DNA of 64,000 nucleotides, from contig JAHEIH010000027.1 of NCBI GenBank assembly GCA_024639455.1, positions 1 through 64,000 of the forward strand. The letters are read 5' to 3'. A model generated the notes under the pieces. The model was not told where the DNA came from, ran no database searches, and saw only the letters and a program-made list of their open reading frames with translations. This document shows positions 53,353-62,467 of the stretch, one piece after another. The translations under genes were made by a program, and so were the position numbers. The stretch comes from Cellvibrionales bacterium (lineage in GTDB: Bacteria; Pseudomonadota; Gammaproteobacteria; Pseudomonadales; JAHEIH01). Each line of letters begins with the position of its first letter. The first letter of the stretch is position 1.

Positions 53353-54900
53353 ATGAATAAGGATCTGATCTTAACCATCGACGCAGGCACCCAGAGTCTT
53401 CGCGCTCTGGTGTTTGACCGACTTGGTCACTTGATTGATAAAGCACAACTCCCTCTAGATGCCTATAGCTCACCTCAAGAAGGCTGGATGGAACATAACG
53501 TGGAGAGCTTTTACGACGTCATGGGCAGCGCCTGCCAACAGCTCTGGCAAAAGGCGGTCGTGAAACCTGAACAAGTGGCGGGCGTGGTGCTCACCACCCA
53601 ACGCGCCACCATGATCAACTTAGACACACAAGGTAACCCCCTTCGCCCTGCCATTATTTGGGCCGACCAACGCCGCGCTGAGGTGCGATCAAAACGCCCC
53701 TTTGTGTGGCGAGTTTTGTTCAAACTACTGGGGCTAAAAAACACTATCGATGCGCTTGAAAGCGCCTGCCAAATCAACTGGATTCAGCAACATCAGCCAG
53801 CTATTTGGGAAAACACCGCTTACTACCTCATGCTTTCAGGATATCTAAACTACAAGCTCACCGGCAAAATCGCCGACAGTGTGGGCAACCAAGTAGGCTT
53901 TATACCTTTCGATTACAAAAACCAAGACTGGTGTGCTGCCAACGACTGGAAATGGGCCTGCATGCCCGTTGCTCGCTCGCAGTTACCACAACTTGTGTCC
54001 ACCGGCGACATACTTGGCCACATCACACCCCAATGTGCGGCGGATACTGGCATTCTCGCCGGCACACCCGTGATTGCCGGTGCCGCTGACAAAGCCTGTG
54101 AAGTCCTAGGAAGTGGTTGCATTGAACCAAGCATGGCGAGTATTTCCTGCGGTACCACCGCGACTATTAACGTGACCCATCATCGTTATTTAGAACCGCG
54201 CCCCTTCATCCCGCCCTACCCAGCTGCCTTACCCGGTGTTTTTAATCTGGAAATTCAGATATTCCGTGGTTTCTGGATGGTCAGCTGGTTCAAAACACTC
54301 CTTGGCCAACATGAACAACAACAGGCCAATAGACAGGGTAAAAGCGCAGAACAATTATTCGAGGCACATCTCAATAACACTCAGCCAGGCGCTTCAGGCC
54401 TGATTATGCAGCCCTACTGGAACCCAGGTCTCGGCGAGCCTGGACCTGAAGCCCGAGGTAGCCTCATTGGCTTTAATGACGCACACAACCAAGCGCATAT
54501 TTATCGCGCGCTCATCGAGGGGCTCGCCTACGGACTGAAAAACGGCAAAGAGCTCCTTGAAAAACGCGGCAAACAGACCATTCATACCTGCCGAGTTGCC
54601 GGTGGAGGCTCACAAAGCGATGGCGTAATGCAGATCATGGCAGATGTTCTAAACTGCCCCTGTGAAAGGCCCTCGACCTTTGAAGCCAGTGGGTTAGGCG
54701 CGGCAATTATTGGTGCCAGTAGTCTGGGGTTTTACCCCAGCATTGAAGCCGCCAGTAACGCCATGACCGGCACTACTCAGCGCTTTGAGCCCAACCCTGA
54801 ACACGCCGCTTTTTACGCCAGAATTTATCGAGAGGTGGTAAGCCTTCAATATGGCCGACTGAAACCGTTGTACCAAAAGTTACAGGCTATTTTTGGCTAA
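53353..54900 (+). CDS. FGGY-family carbohydrate kinase
   Basis: The 515-residue kinase has the N-terminal phosphate-binding motif TIDAGTQSLRALVFD, the segment IIWADQRRAE and the C-terminal FGGY part CRVAGGGSQSDGVMQIMADVLNC. It phosphorylates a sugar or polyol, possibly glycerol, erythritol or a pentulose. It follows the AGPS-like gene by 16 bases and ends the operon inside the repeat-flanked segment. The right repeat begins 22 bases after its stop. Coupling with GlpD-like oxidation suggests kinase then dehydrogenase as consecutive steps; the substrate is not known. Confidence 0.92.
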   Translation: MNKDLILTIDAGTQSLRALVFDRLGHLIDKAQLPLDAYSSPQEGWMEHNVESFYDVMGSACQQLWQKAVVKPEQVAGVVLTTQRATMINLDTQGNPLRPAIIWADQRRAEVRSKRPFVWRVLFKLLGLKNTIDALESACQINWIQQHQPAIWENTAYYLMLSGYLNYKLTGKIADSVGNQVGFIPFDYKNQDWCAANDWKWACMPVARSQLPQLVSTGDILGHITPQCAADTGILAGTPVIAGAADKACEVLGSGCIEPSMASISCGTTATINVTHHRYLEPRPFIPPYPAALPGVFNLEIQIFRGFWMVSWFKTLLGQHEQQQANRQGKSAEQLFEAHLNNTQPGASGLIMQPYWNPGLGEPGPEARGSLIGFNDAHNQAHIYRALIEGLAYGLKNGKELLEKRGKQTIHTCRVAGGGSQSDGVMQIMADVLNCPCERPSTFEASGLGAAIIGASSLGFYPSIEAASNAMTGTTQRFEPNPEHAAFYARIYREVVSLQYGRLKPLYQKLQAIFG

Positions 54901-54922
54901 AAGAAAAAACAAAAACGCCAGA

Positions 54923-55662
54923 AGCTATTAGCCACTTGTCATATTAGGGTTAAAGCGCAAGTCGCCATGTCTTTCGACATGCCTCCCAAAACGTTACTCC
55001 GTCATGCGGGAGGCGATTGCTTGCAAACGGCGAAAGATGGTGAGAATTACTCTTGTGCTAATGCACCTTCACGGGCAGCCTTAGAAACCACAGCCGCCTC
55101 TGCATCCTGACCATTCTGAGGATGATAAACCCCATAAGGCAGAGAGGTAACAGCCATATTATTCACACGATAGGCAATTGGGACGTAATCTGTCATTGCG
55201 GTTTGTACAGCAGTTTTGATCAGATCCACGATTAGATTGCCAGAAGAATCACCTGCCGTATCGACCACCTGCTTGGCTTGGTAAGACCAAAGCACTTCAT
55301 TTGTTTTGGTAGACACCAATACATACTTCATAGCCACAGTAACGTTAGCCGCAATCACAATATAATTTGTGTCCCATTCTTCGATAGTCACATATAGCAC
55401 AGAATCCGCACCAAAATTATCTCTAAAAACGGAGGCGTCCATACCAACTAATTGAGAGCCATCAGTAATACCCTCATTTTTAAAGATGTCATCAACAATA
55501 CTCATGGGCAGTACATAATAACCATGATCGGCGAAAGGTACCGTCAGGGTTGAAACGATTAAATTAGTCGCATCTGCTGCAGTAGAGTTATTAATGGCCG
55601 GCACAACTACCATAGACACCGGTTTCAATGAGGAATCATACATTTTGGGGAATGCCTGACGT
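54923..55662. repeat. 740-bp direct repeat, right copy
   Basis: Near-identical to 48706-49445 in the same orientation. The copies bracket 5477 bases of unique sequence (49446-54922). This copy retains the native 5' flank of the DUF799 gene, including the lipoprotein signal sequence. Confidence 0.95.
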
Positions 55663-55727
55663 TTAGTTTAGGGCGTGGAACAACCGACCATGACTACCGA
55701 AAGAATGAATAAAATAATCTTCTTCAT
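55047..55727 (-). pseudogene. DUF799 lipoprotein gene broken by an in-frame stop
   Basis: The native reading starts at ATG 55727, with GAGGG eight bases upstream and a start codon two bases after the preceding frame. It gives the lipoprotein signal MKKIILFILSVVMVGCSTP (lipobox ending at Cys16), then TAA at 55668-55670, codon 20. The same frame then continues T-K-R-Q-A-F-P-K-M-Y-D through the whole family domain to 55047. A single AAA-to-TAA change would explain it. Reinitiation at the ATG at 55643 would give a 198-residue cytoplasmic protein. Except for the stop it matches the left copy. Confidence 0.8.
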
Positions 55728-55729
55728 CG

Positions 55730-56158
55730 CTACTGCCCTCCATTGGCTTGATCTATAACTCTTTGAAGCAATACCGCAGATTCAGGATACGTTTCCATTT
55801 CAGCACGAAGCATACTCATCGCCATTTCGGGGTTTTGTTGTTCGGCATATATTTTCCCTAGCTCCGCTTGAATACCGGGTGGAATCCGTAACCCCTTTTC
55901 ATTAGATGTATTAATTTCGTCGTGGAGCGACTCTTTGGTATCTAGCGGCGCCAAGCGCTCATCACTACGCAGCCATGCCACTACCGCATCGATACCTTGG
56001 CGAGTGCCTGCAATGGTGCTGTTAACCCCTTCATTAGCTAACAGCAGCGTACCACGCACATCGTATTCTTCCATCAGCGCCAACAACGGCCCACGCAGGG
56101 CCTCATAATTATCCAGGCGAACAAAGCGATACAGGGCGCAAACAACAATTTTAGACAT
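55730..56158 (-). pseudogene. Chimera of trhO 5' end and DUF4810 3' end
   Basis: The 142-residue frame is in two unlike parts. Residues 1 to about 80 match the N-terminal domain of the tRNA uridine-34 hydroxylase/rhodanese family TrhO (YceA) ([32 protein letters not shown]). From about 82 the chain matches the C-terminus of a DUF4810 lipoprotein ([37 protein letters not shown]). The join is near 55915. The rhodanese domain and its catalytic cysteine are gone, as is the DUF4810 signal and start. A deletion that fused the genes in frame is the simple explanation. DUF4810 and DUF799 are normally adjacent genes, which agrees with the order here. Confidence 0.7.
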
Positions 56159-56278
56159 GGTGGTAGCTAGTGGGTTGAGCTAAAGGCGCGCATGATACAA
56201 AAAAGCGGTGAAAAAGTCGTCAATTTGGCTGGGTAAATTAGGTCTCAAAGTCATATCGAGTGCCATCCCAATTTTACG

Positions 56279-56465
56279 GTATAGAGCGCTCATTAGTGAC
56301 GGCGCGGGTGAACGACCTTGAATCTAAAGGCCTCGTGGAACGCCGTGGCAATGGCGAGGACAAACGCCGCAGGGGCATATCACCCCTGCCGGCGAGCAAT
56401 TCAGGCAGCAACTGATGCAATCTCTGCGCGACGAATTCAACCCTGAGATAAATCACAACCTCAAG
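56279..56465 (+). pseudogene. Frameshifted C-terminal relic of a MarR-family regulator
   Basis: One frame reads GIERSLVTARVNDLESKGL then VERRGNGEDKRRRGI, the recognition helix and wing of a MarR regulator, and stops at about 56416. After a shift near 56385 another frame reads ITPAGEQFRQQLMQSLRDEF, the expected continuation. No N-terminal half is found upstream (56159-56278 shows nothing recognisable). An intrinsic terminator lies downstream at 56584-56603. It is a decayed remnant. Confidence 0.65.
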
Positions 56466-56583
56466 CAAAATGTAGTTAATCGATTGCTCGTCAAAATGTA
56501 TGGTGACGATGAGTACTGGATTAATCACAATCGCTTGTTGCGAGTAATTAGGTCTTCGACCAAAAGTGTTCAAGACGATGCCC

Positions 56584-56603
56584 AAATCGTAAAACGATTT
56601 TTT
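56584..56603 (+). terminator. Intrinsic terminator downstream of the MarR relic
   Basis: AAATCGT (56584-56590) and ACGATTT (56594-56600) form a perfect seven-base stem around AAA, followed by TTT. It lies between the MarR relic and the convergent PL17 gene. Confidence 0.6.
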
Positions 56604-56649
56604 ATCTCAGTACGTCGACCTCCAACAAAAAAACATAATCAAATGAAAA

Positions 56650-58905
56650 TTAATTAATATTATATGGGCTCAAAAAATAAGGCCCATCCCATTTAACTAA
56701 TTCACCATTGATAATTATCGAGTGCGATTCACTTTCATTCGCAGAATCGTTCGAGATTACTAAAATATATTTTTGTTTCGGACTGGTAAACGAGACAGCA
56801 GTGTAATCGGAATCGTGATGTTCTACCTTAAGCGAAGATATGTGCGGGCGAGGACTATTGGACCCTTCTGTCACAAAACTGTAGCTACCGTGTGGTTCGA
56901 TTAATGAAGCAAAAACTGTATTGCCCACTCCTTTTCTTCTTATAATCAGGGCGGCATCCCTACGTAAATTGAAATTAGGATCTTTTGCTCCCAATCGAGT
57001 ATAGATCCACTCATCATCAACCATTGATTCCGTGGTCATAGTATAAAATCGACCCGAATTCATCCATGTCATGTACTGCGTTCCAGCAGTGGCAATACTT
57101 GTGGCTTCTTTAAAAAGGTGCTGATACCCATTATCTGCACCCATAGGAGCGAGTGTTTCTGACATTGAAGTTTTTGCTGAAGTTTCAATGACTTGTCCTA
57201 GAAATTGTAGTGGCAGGTCGTATTGATGTTCGCCATCCGATGAAGCCTTAAAAATATCGATAAGAACAGCATTGTCTAATTCAGGCAATTTTATTTGTGC
57301 CAAAGTCCGCAACATTGAGGTTCCTGGATAGGCGTTGTTCTCCTTCGCACTCACAATATGGATATTTGGTTTACTTGCATCGAAAAAGTTAAGTTCAGAA
57401 TGATGCTGACTACTCACATCATACTGTCCACCAAAATGAGATATCTCGTCTTGAACCAAAGTATTATGAGCAATTGTCTGTTTTGCCCATGTATTATTCT
57501 CAGGCAGGTAATTACCACCACCTTTTTGTTCAATATTTACGAAACGGACCAGTCCATAATCCTGTATAACTTCGGTGCCATTAGCATAAAGTGAATATGA
57601 TAATTTGTCGTAATGACCATGGCTTAGACCATGAGCAGAATATTTAAAAACGGTAGTTAAATCCTCTTTGCCGTAACGCAAGATAGCCACACCGCCTTGC
57701 TGACCCAGGGGACCATCCGAATAGTTGACTGAGGACTTTGTAAACTCAGAACTTAGACTGTCACGGCTAGCAATTGCTACGGTCAAGCCAGAATGATCCA
57801 GCATTACTCGCCCCTGTTGTTCAGCAATACTGATTAAGCTCGGATCTTGGTTACCATAAAAGTAGGCAATATTAACGGCAGAAATCAAACTTCCATTTGC
57901 TACAGACATACCTTTTTGGCCGTCATTCAAAGGAAAGAATTCACCATCAGCGTCAGTCAGATTCAATAAAGTGTATACACTCTTCAATAAAACCTTATTT
58001 TTATGCTCTAAAACCTTTAATTCCGGTCTTACATTGTGCATTGCAACAGCAAACACAATAAATGGATACGTAGCATAACGCTGGTAGTATGGCCCTTCTG
58101 TAAAGTACCCATCAGGTGAAAAGGGCTCTTCAAGATTTGCCAAGAAACCGGCTCGACCATCTGGTGAATAAATAAATCCTCCATCATTATCTTTAGCCAA
58201 CATATCAACACCATCATGACTAGATAATCCATAAAGTGCTCGATTGATCAAATCCTGATCACCCATAACAAGGCCAATCATACCTACAGCAGCATTTCCC
58301 CAGGCACTATGGTTATGAATGCGATTAAAAAATTGCGGGTTATCCAAAGATATAAAATCTGCAAATGGCCTAAAAAGGTTGCTATTTAACTGATTACGTT
58401 CACTTTCTGACAAGTAATCATAAATAGCGTCGTAAGCCTGAGCCATATAGAACAACCAATTACTATCATTTAAACATTGCCAAAATAATTTACCTCTTGC
58501 ATAGGAACGAGGTTTAGGGTGAACAGGCAAATCGGAGTACATTGCTTCATATTGAAAAAGCATATCTCGTACATACTTTGCATATCGTTCATCTTGCGTG
58601 ATGAGATAAAGCGCACCGGCCTGCTGTGCTACGTAAAAATTTTTCTTATGTCGCTCGTGAGTATATCCCCCCGAATAATCCTTGGGGATTGGCGTATCTA
58701 TACCTGCTGAAATTTCACTTTCAACGACTTCGCGAGCTAGTGCTACAGAGTGATCAAAAAGAGGCAGCCGTCCTAGATTTTCTCTAATTGATTTAACACC
58801 CTCTGCCGTTAATATCAGCCCAGGACGCTCTGCTGAATTCGCTGAGATTGAGAGGATGTTAGAGAATACTAAAACCAAGCAAAGGACAAAATTTCGTAGC
58901 AACAT
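56650..58905 (-). CDS. PL17 oligoalginate lyase (heparinase II/III-like), secreted
   Basis: The 751-residue protein has a signal peptide (to about residue 25), an alginate-lyase alpha/alpha barrel and a heparinase II/III-like beta domain, matching PL17 in length. Key residues correspond to Alg17c: N198-H199 in RIHNHSAWGN, a catalytic tyrosine in the GPYYQRY segment, and HGHYDKLSYSLY in the second domain. It releases unsaturated monouronate (DEH) from alginate oligomers. The ATG at 58905 is preferred, with AGG seven bases upstream; a TTG at 58911 is less likely. It is the last gene of the alginate operon and lies eight bases after kdgK. Confidence 0.93.
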   Translation of the reverse strand: MLLRNFVLCLVLVFSNILSISANSAERPGLILTAEGVKSIRENLGRLPLFDHSVALAREVVESEISAGIDTPIPKDYSGGYTHERHKKNFYVAQQAGALYLITQDERYAKYVRDMLFQYEAMYSDLPVHPKPRSYARGKLFWQCLNDSNWLFYMAQAYDAIYDYLSESERNQLNSNLFRPFADFISLDNPQFFNRIHNHSAWGNAAVGMIGLVMGDQDLINRALYGLSSHDGVDMLAKDNDGGFIYSPDGRAGFLANLEEPFSPDGYFTEGPYYQRYATYPFIVFAVAMHNVRPELKVLEHKNKVLLKSVYTLLNLTDADGEFFPLNDGQKGMSVANGSLISAVNIAYFYGNQDPSLISIAEQQGRVMLDHSGLTVAIASRDSLSSEFTKSSVNYSDGPLGQQGGVAILRYGKEDLTTVFKYSAHGLSHGHYDKLSYSLYANGTEVIQDYGLVRFVNIEQKGGGNYLPENNTWAKQTIAHNTLVQDEISHFGGQYDVSSQHHSELNFFDASKPNIHIVSAKENNAYPGTSMLRTLAQIKLPELDNAVLIDIFKASSDGEHQYDLPLQFLGQVIETSAKTSMSETLAPMGADNGYQHLFKEATSIATAGTQYMTWMNSGRFYTMTTESMVDDEWIYTRLGAKDPNFNLRRDAALIIRRKGVGNTVFASLIEPHGSYSFVTEGSNSPRPHISSLKVEHHDSDYTAVSFTSPKQKYILVISNDSANESESHSIIINGELVKWDGPYFLSPYNIN

Positions 58906-58913
58906 TTTCAAAC

Positions 58914-59852
58914 CTAATTAATAACGGGCATTGCATCTATGGGGATAATTGCACCCTTATGCTGGATAACGACACTGGCTAGTCGATGACCGGCCTCAGC
59001 GGCAGTCTTAACTGACAAACCATTCATACGTGATGTCAAATACCCGGCATTAAAGGAGTCACCAGCAGATGTAGTGTCAACAACAGTAACAGCGTTAGCA
59101 GGTATATGATGGGTTTCATTAGAATTCACCACAGTACAACCCAGTTCTCCTTGTTTCAAAACAATTTCTCCTATGCCGTAGCCACTGAGCCGCAACAAAA
59201 TAGAAGAATCATCCAAGTCACTAAACAGCGCACGTTCGTCATCATTTGTAGAGAGTACCAGGTCACTGACTCGATACATGGTTTCATAGACTTCACGAGC
59301 ACGATCTAATGAAGACCACAGCCTTGGCCGAAAATTGCCATCGAACACAACCCGCCCACCTATCTCTCGATATTCACCAAGCCATTGAAACAATCTATCG
59401 AGTGCTTGATCACTATAAATGGCCAGTGTTACTCCAGATAGAAAAACATATTGATGTTTATTCAATCGATTAAATAATGAGGCTGCGGTTGTGGGATTAT
59501 CAAGTAACCTGCGAGCTGGTGAGTTGTTTCTCCAATAATGAAAAAATCGCTCACCAGACGGGTCATTAACAATCATATACAGAGCAGGCAAACCATCCTG
59601 TTCAATTTTAACTGAATCGCAATGAATACCCTCCGCTTTCCAGGCAGAGATCATCCATTGACTTAAGTCATCATCACCAAGAGCGGTAACGTAGTCGACA
59701 TTCCCACCGAGACGAGCCATATAAAGTGCACAATTTAATGTGTCGCCTCCGAATGACATATTCATTGAGCGAATAGAGCCTTCAGCCAACGCGGCTGAAT
59801 TACTAAGCTCGATCATACACTCACCAATAACTGCAATGGATTGTTTGCCCAC
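58914..59852 (-). CDS. kdgK: 2-keto-3-deoxygluconate kinase (PfkB family)
   Basis: The 312-residue sugar kinase has the PfkB N-terminal GECMIELS and FGGDTLNCALYMARLG motifs and the C-terminal DTTSAGDSFNAGYL with catalytic aspartate. It phosphorylates 2-keto-3-deoxygluconate to KDPG, which the Entner-Doudoroff aldolase splits (not in this window). Position in the alginate operon between the reductase gene and PL17 supports the call. The gap to the preceding gene is 31 bases. Confidence 0.93.
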   Translation of the reverse strand: MGKQSIAVIGECMIELSNSAALAEGSIRSMNMSFGGDTLNCALYMARLGGNVDYVTALGDDDLSQWMISAWKAEGIHCDSVKIEQDGLPALYMIVNDPSGERFFHYWRNNSPARRLLDNPTTAASLFNRLNKHQYVFLSGVTLAIYSDQALDRLFQWLGEYREIGGRVVFDGNFRPRLWSSLDRAREVYETMYRVSDLVLSTNDDERALFSDLDDSSILLRLSGYGIGEIVLKQGELGCTVVNSNETHHIPANAVTVVDTTSAGDSFNAGYLTSRMNGLSVKTAAEAGHRLASVVIQHKGAIIPIDAMPVIN

Positions 59853-59883
59853 AATATTGAACTCTCTTACTGTTTACGATTAG

Positions 59884-60765
59884 TTAATTTGCTTCTAAAT
59901 TTAAAAAGTAATCATAGATTTCCGGAACAAAAGCATTGCTCATGCCCGATTCAACTGCGGCATTTAAGTTACTTGAAGTTCCCTCAGCTATTAATGACGA
60001 AGTACCCAAGTCTTCTACCATTTTCAAAAAATAACCTAGATCTTTATTGGCATTAGCAATCGAAAAGCCTAGATCACTCACTCCATCAACTGCATAGTTT
60101 TTACAAAATTGCATAAATGGAGAACTGGATGGACCTGTAGACATGATGTCGAACAATTGTTGCCTATCAACACCCGATCTTTCAGCGACCGCAAAGGCTT
60201 GAGACATCGCACAAACTGTTGTCATACCCATAAAGTTATTGATTAACTTAGTTGTGTGACCAGCGCCTAGTGCGCCTAGGTAGAATATATTTTCTCCTTG
60301 TTGATCTAGTATGGGTTTTACTTTCTGAAAATGGTCCTTGTCACCTGCAGCCATAATATTTAAGTGACCAGTTTTGGCATGCTCAGGTGTGCGACCCAGT
60401 GCCGCATCAACCATACCACATCCCTTTTTAGCCAAATCAGCACCAATGGCACGAGTTGACGCAGGAATGGATGTACCGAAATCAATAACAATGGCACCAG
60501 ATTTAATACCTGCCAAAATACCATCATCGGTATACATAAGCTTTTCGACAACGTTAGAAGTGGTCAAACACAGCATAATGATGTCTGATTGTTCAGCTAA
60601 CTCACGACCACTTGTTGCGGCCTTTCCGCCCCGTTCAACAACAGATGCTACCGCATCACTATTCAGATCCATAACTACGAGATCGTGTCCAAGTTCGAGT
60701 AAATTGGACACCATATTACCGCCCATCAGGCCGAGACCAATGAAACCGATTGTTGGATTATTCAT
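59884..60765 (-). CDS. 3-hydroxyisobutyrate dehydrogenase-family reductase, candidate DEH reductase
   Basis: The 293-residue NAD(P)-dependent enzyme has the dinucleotide motif GFIGLGLMGGNMVSNLLE and the family substrate-binding segment DFGTSIPAST, with catalytic lysine in GHTTKLINNFMG. The family includes tartronate semialdehyde reductase and 3-hydroxyisobutyrate dehydrogenase. In this alginate operon the expected reduction is of 4-deoxy-L-erythro-5-hexoseulose uronate (DEH) to 2-keto-3-deoxygluconate. That assignment is from position; the sequence alone gives only the family. Its start overlaps the MFS stop by eight bases. Confidence 0.85.
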   Translation of the reverse strand: MNNPTIGFIGLGLMGGNMVSNLLELGHDLVVMDLNSDAVASVVERGGKAATSGRELAEQSDIIMLCLTTSNVVEKLMYTDDGILAGIKSGAIVIDFGTSIPASTRAIGADLAKKGCGMVDAALGRTPEHAKTGHLNIMAAGDKDHFQKVKPILDQQGENIFYLGALGAGHTTKLINNFMGMTTVCAMSQAFAVAERSGVDRQQLFDIMSTGPSSSPFMQFCKNYAVDGVSDLGFSIANANKDLGYFLKMVEDLGTSSLIAEGTSSNLNAAVESGMSNAFVPEIYDYFLNLEAN

Positions 60766-62080
60766 AATTGCTTCCTTTTTGTTCAGATGTTGTGTTTTTA
60801 GTTATCGGTCTAATGTCAGGACACAAAACAACGACACTAATAAATGTAACTAACGCTAGAGCTGCGCCAATAACAAAGGCCGGAGTGTAATTACCACCAG
60901 CAGTGAGCCATGGAATCAGAGAGGTAAGAGCAGCAACTGTGAGTTTGGCTGACATACCCGCAACACCAGATAATGTGCCGACAGATCCTCCGCCAAAGAA
61001 ATCACTCGGAAGTGTTTGGATATTATTAATAGCTAGTTGAAAACCAAACAAGATAATAGCCATCAAGACAACAGCATTAGCCGGTTCACCGGGAGATGAC
61101 ATGGCCAAAAGTGTAGGCAACATAATTAGGCAACCCAGACCAATGATCGTTTTACGGGTTTTATTGATAGACCAACCATTCTGTAATCTATTTTTTGCAA
61201 ACAAGCCACTTGCCCAAGCACCAAACATAGCGCCAACATAAGGAACCCAGCCGTATATACCGATTGTTTTCACATCCATTCCATAAACTTCAAAAAGATA
61301 AATGGGAATCCAAAAAACAAACAACCACCAGATAGGATCTATTGCTGCTGAAGATATAATCACACCCCAGCTTTCTTTATGTGATAGTACTTCTTTGTAA
61401 CTCAGTGCCTGAACTTCACTGCTGTTAGTGGCCTGATCGGATTGTTGACCAGTGAGAATGTATTCACGCTCTTCATCAGTAATCCAAGGATGTTTTTTGG
61501 GGGGGGCTTTAACCAAAACTACCCATGGAACTACCCAAAATAGACCAACCAAACCAACGATGACAAAAATGATTTGCCAAGAGAAATGAACACTCAAATA
61601 AGCAATCAGGGGGATTGAGATGATACCACCGATGGCAGCACCCGAATTGAAGATACCCTGGGCCAAGGCACGTTCGTCAGTAGGAAACCACTCGGCATTT
61701 CCTTTAGTTGCTCCCGGCCAGTTGCCAGCCTCAGCAATACCCAAGATTGACCGCACAAGACTGAACATTAATAACCCTTGGGCAAAAGCATGGGCAATAG
61801 TCGCCAATGACCAAATACCAATTGAAAGGACAAATCCCATTCGGGTTCCAATCCAGTCAAACACTCGACCAAAGATTGCCTGACCAAATGCATAAGAAAA
61901 TACAAAAACTACCGAAATGATTGCATATATCTCTTTGCGCTCATCCTGCGATTTGTCCGGGTATAGATCAGCCGAAATAGCTGGCCACAGAACATTAAGT
62001 GATTGGCGGTCAATGTAATTAATCACTGTAGCTAATGCTATTAACGTAATTACCCACCAACGTAAATTCTTAAGTTTCAT
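60758..62080 (-). CDS. MFS transporter, anion:cation symporter (hexuronate) type
   Basis: The 440-residue inner-membrane transporter has twelve predicted helices and the ExuT/ACS family features INYIDRQSLNVLWPAI in helix 1 and EAGNWPGATKGNAEWFP after helix 4. It is expected to import unsaturated uronate (DEH or its KdgF product) made by the periplasmic lyases. It overlaps the reductase gene by eight bases and lies one base from kdgF, so the genes are co-translated. Confidence 0.9.
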   Translation of the reverse strand: MKLKNLRWWVITLIALATVINYIDRQSLNVLWPAISADLYPDKSQDERKEIYAIISVVFVFSYAFGQAIFGRVFDWIGTRMGFVLSIGIWSLATIAHAFAQGLLMFSLVRSILGIAEAGNWPGATKGNAEWFPTDERALAQGIFNSGAAIGGIISIPLIAYLSVHFSWQIIFVIVGLVGLFWVVPWVVLVKAPPKKHPWITDEEREYILTGQQSDQATNSSEVQALSYKEVLSHKESWGVIISSAAIDPIWWLFVFWIPIYLFEVYGMDVKTIGIYGWVPYVGAMFGAWASGLFAKNRLQNGWSINKTRKTIIGLGCLIMLPTLLAMSSPGEPANAVVLMAIILFGFQLAINNIQTLPSDFFGGGSVGTLSGVAGMSAKLTVAALTSLIPWLTAGGNYTPAFVIGAALALVTFISVVVLCPDIRPITKNTTSEQKGSNYE

Positions 62081-62081
62081 A

Positions 62082-62420
62082 TTAAGTACCTAGAAAGTCT
62101 TCACGCATTGGACTGAACACATCAATCAAGACGCCCTTTTGTTTACATACAGCACCATGTTCAATATTTGGCTCCATAAAGAAACAATCACCAGTTTTTA
62201 GGGTTTTCGTTTCTCCGCCAACCATTACGTCAAACTCACCGCTTTCTACATAGGCAACTTGAGAGTGAAAGTGACTGTGAACATAGCCTTCACTGCCTTC
62301 CTCAAAAAAAACCTTGACCATCATTATCTGATTGTTAAATCCCATAATCTTTCGAGTGACGCCTGGTGCGACATCCTCAAGTGGTAACTCTTCACCAAAT
62401 AGAAAAGCAGACGTTTGCAT
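62082..62420 (-). CDS. kdgF: KdgF cupin, uronate-converting enzyme
   Basis: The 112-residue single-domain cupin matches KdgF, which speeds conversion of the ring form of unsaturated monouronate to the linear ketone form. Metal ligands are H48, H50, Q54 and H88, as in the YHSHxHxQ and EH motifs (here GYVHSHFHSQ and NIEHG). It lies between PL6 and the MFS transporter in the alginate operon. The start at 62420 follows the sequence GGAGGAAAAAAT, which is a good ribosome-binding site. Confidence 0.93.
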   Translation of the reverse strand: MQTSAFLFGEELPLEDVAPGVTRKIMGFNNQIMMVKVFFEEGSEGYVHSHFHSQVAYVESGEFDVMVGGETKTLKTGDCFFMEPNIEHGAVCKQKGVLIDVFSPMREDFLGT

Positions 62421-62467
62421 ATTTTTTCCTCCAAGACGGACAAAAAAGACCGACCTATATAGTTAAC

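Noticed and set aside
56415-56657. 80-codon frame after the MarR relic
   Set aside because: It runs through an intrinsic terminator; only its first part is the shifted continuation of the MarR relic.
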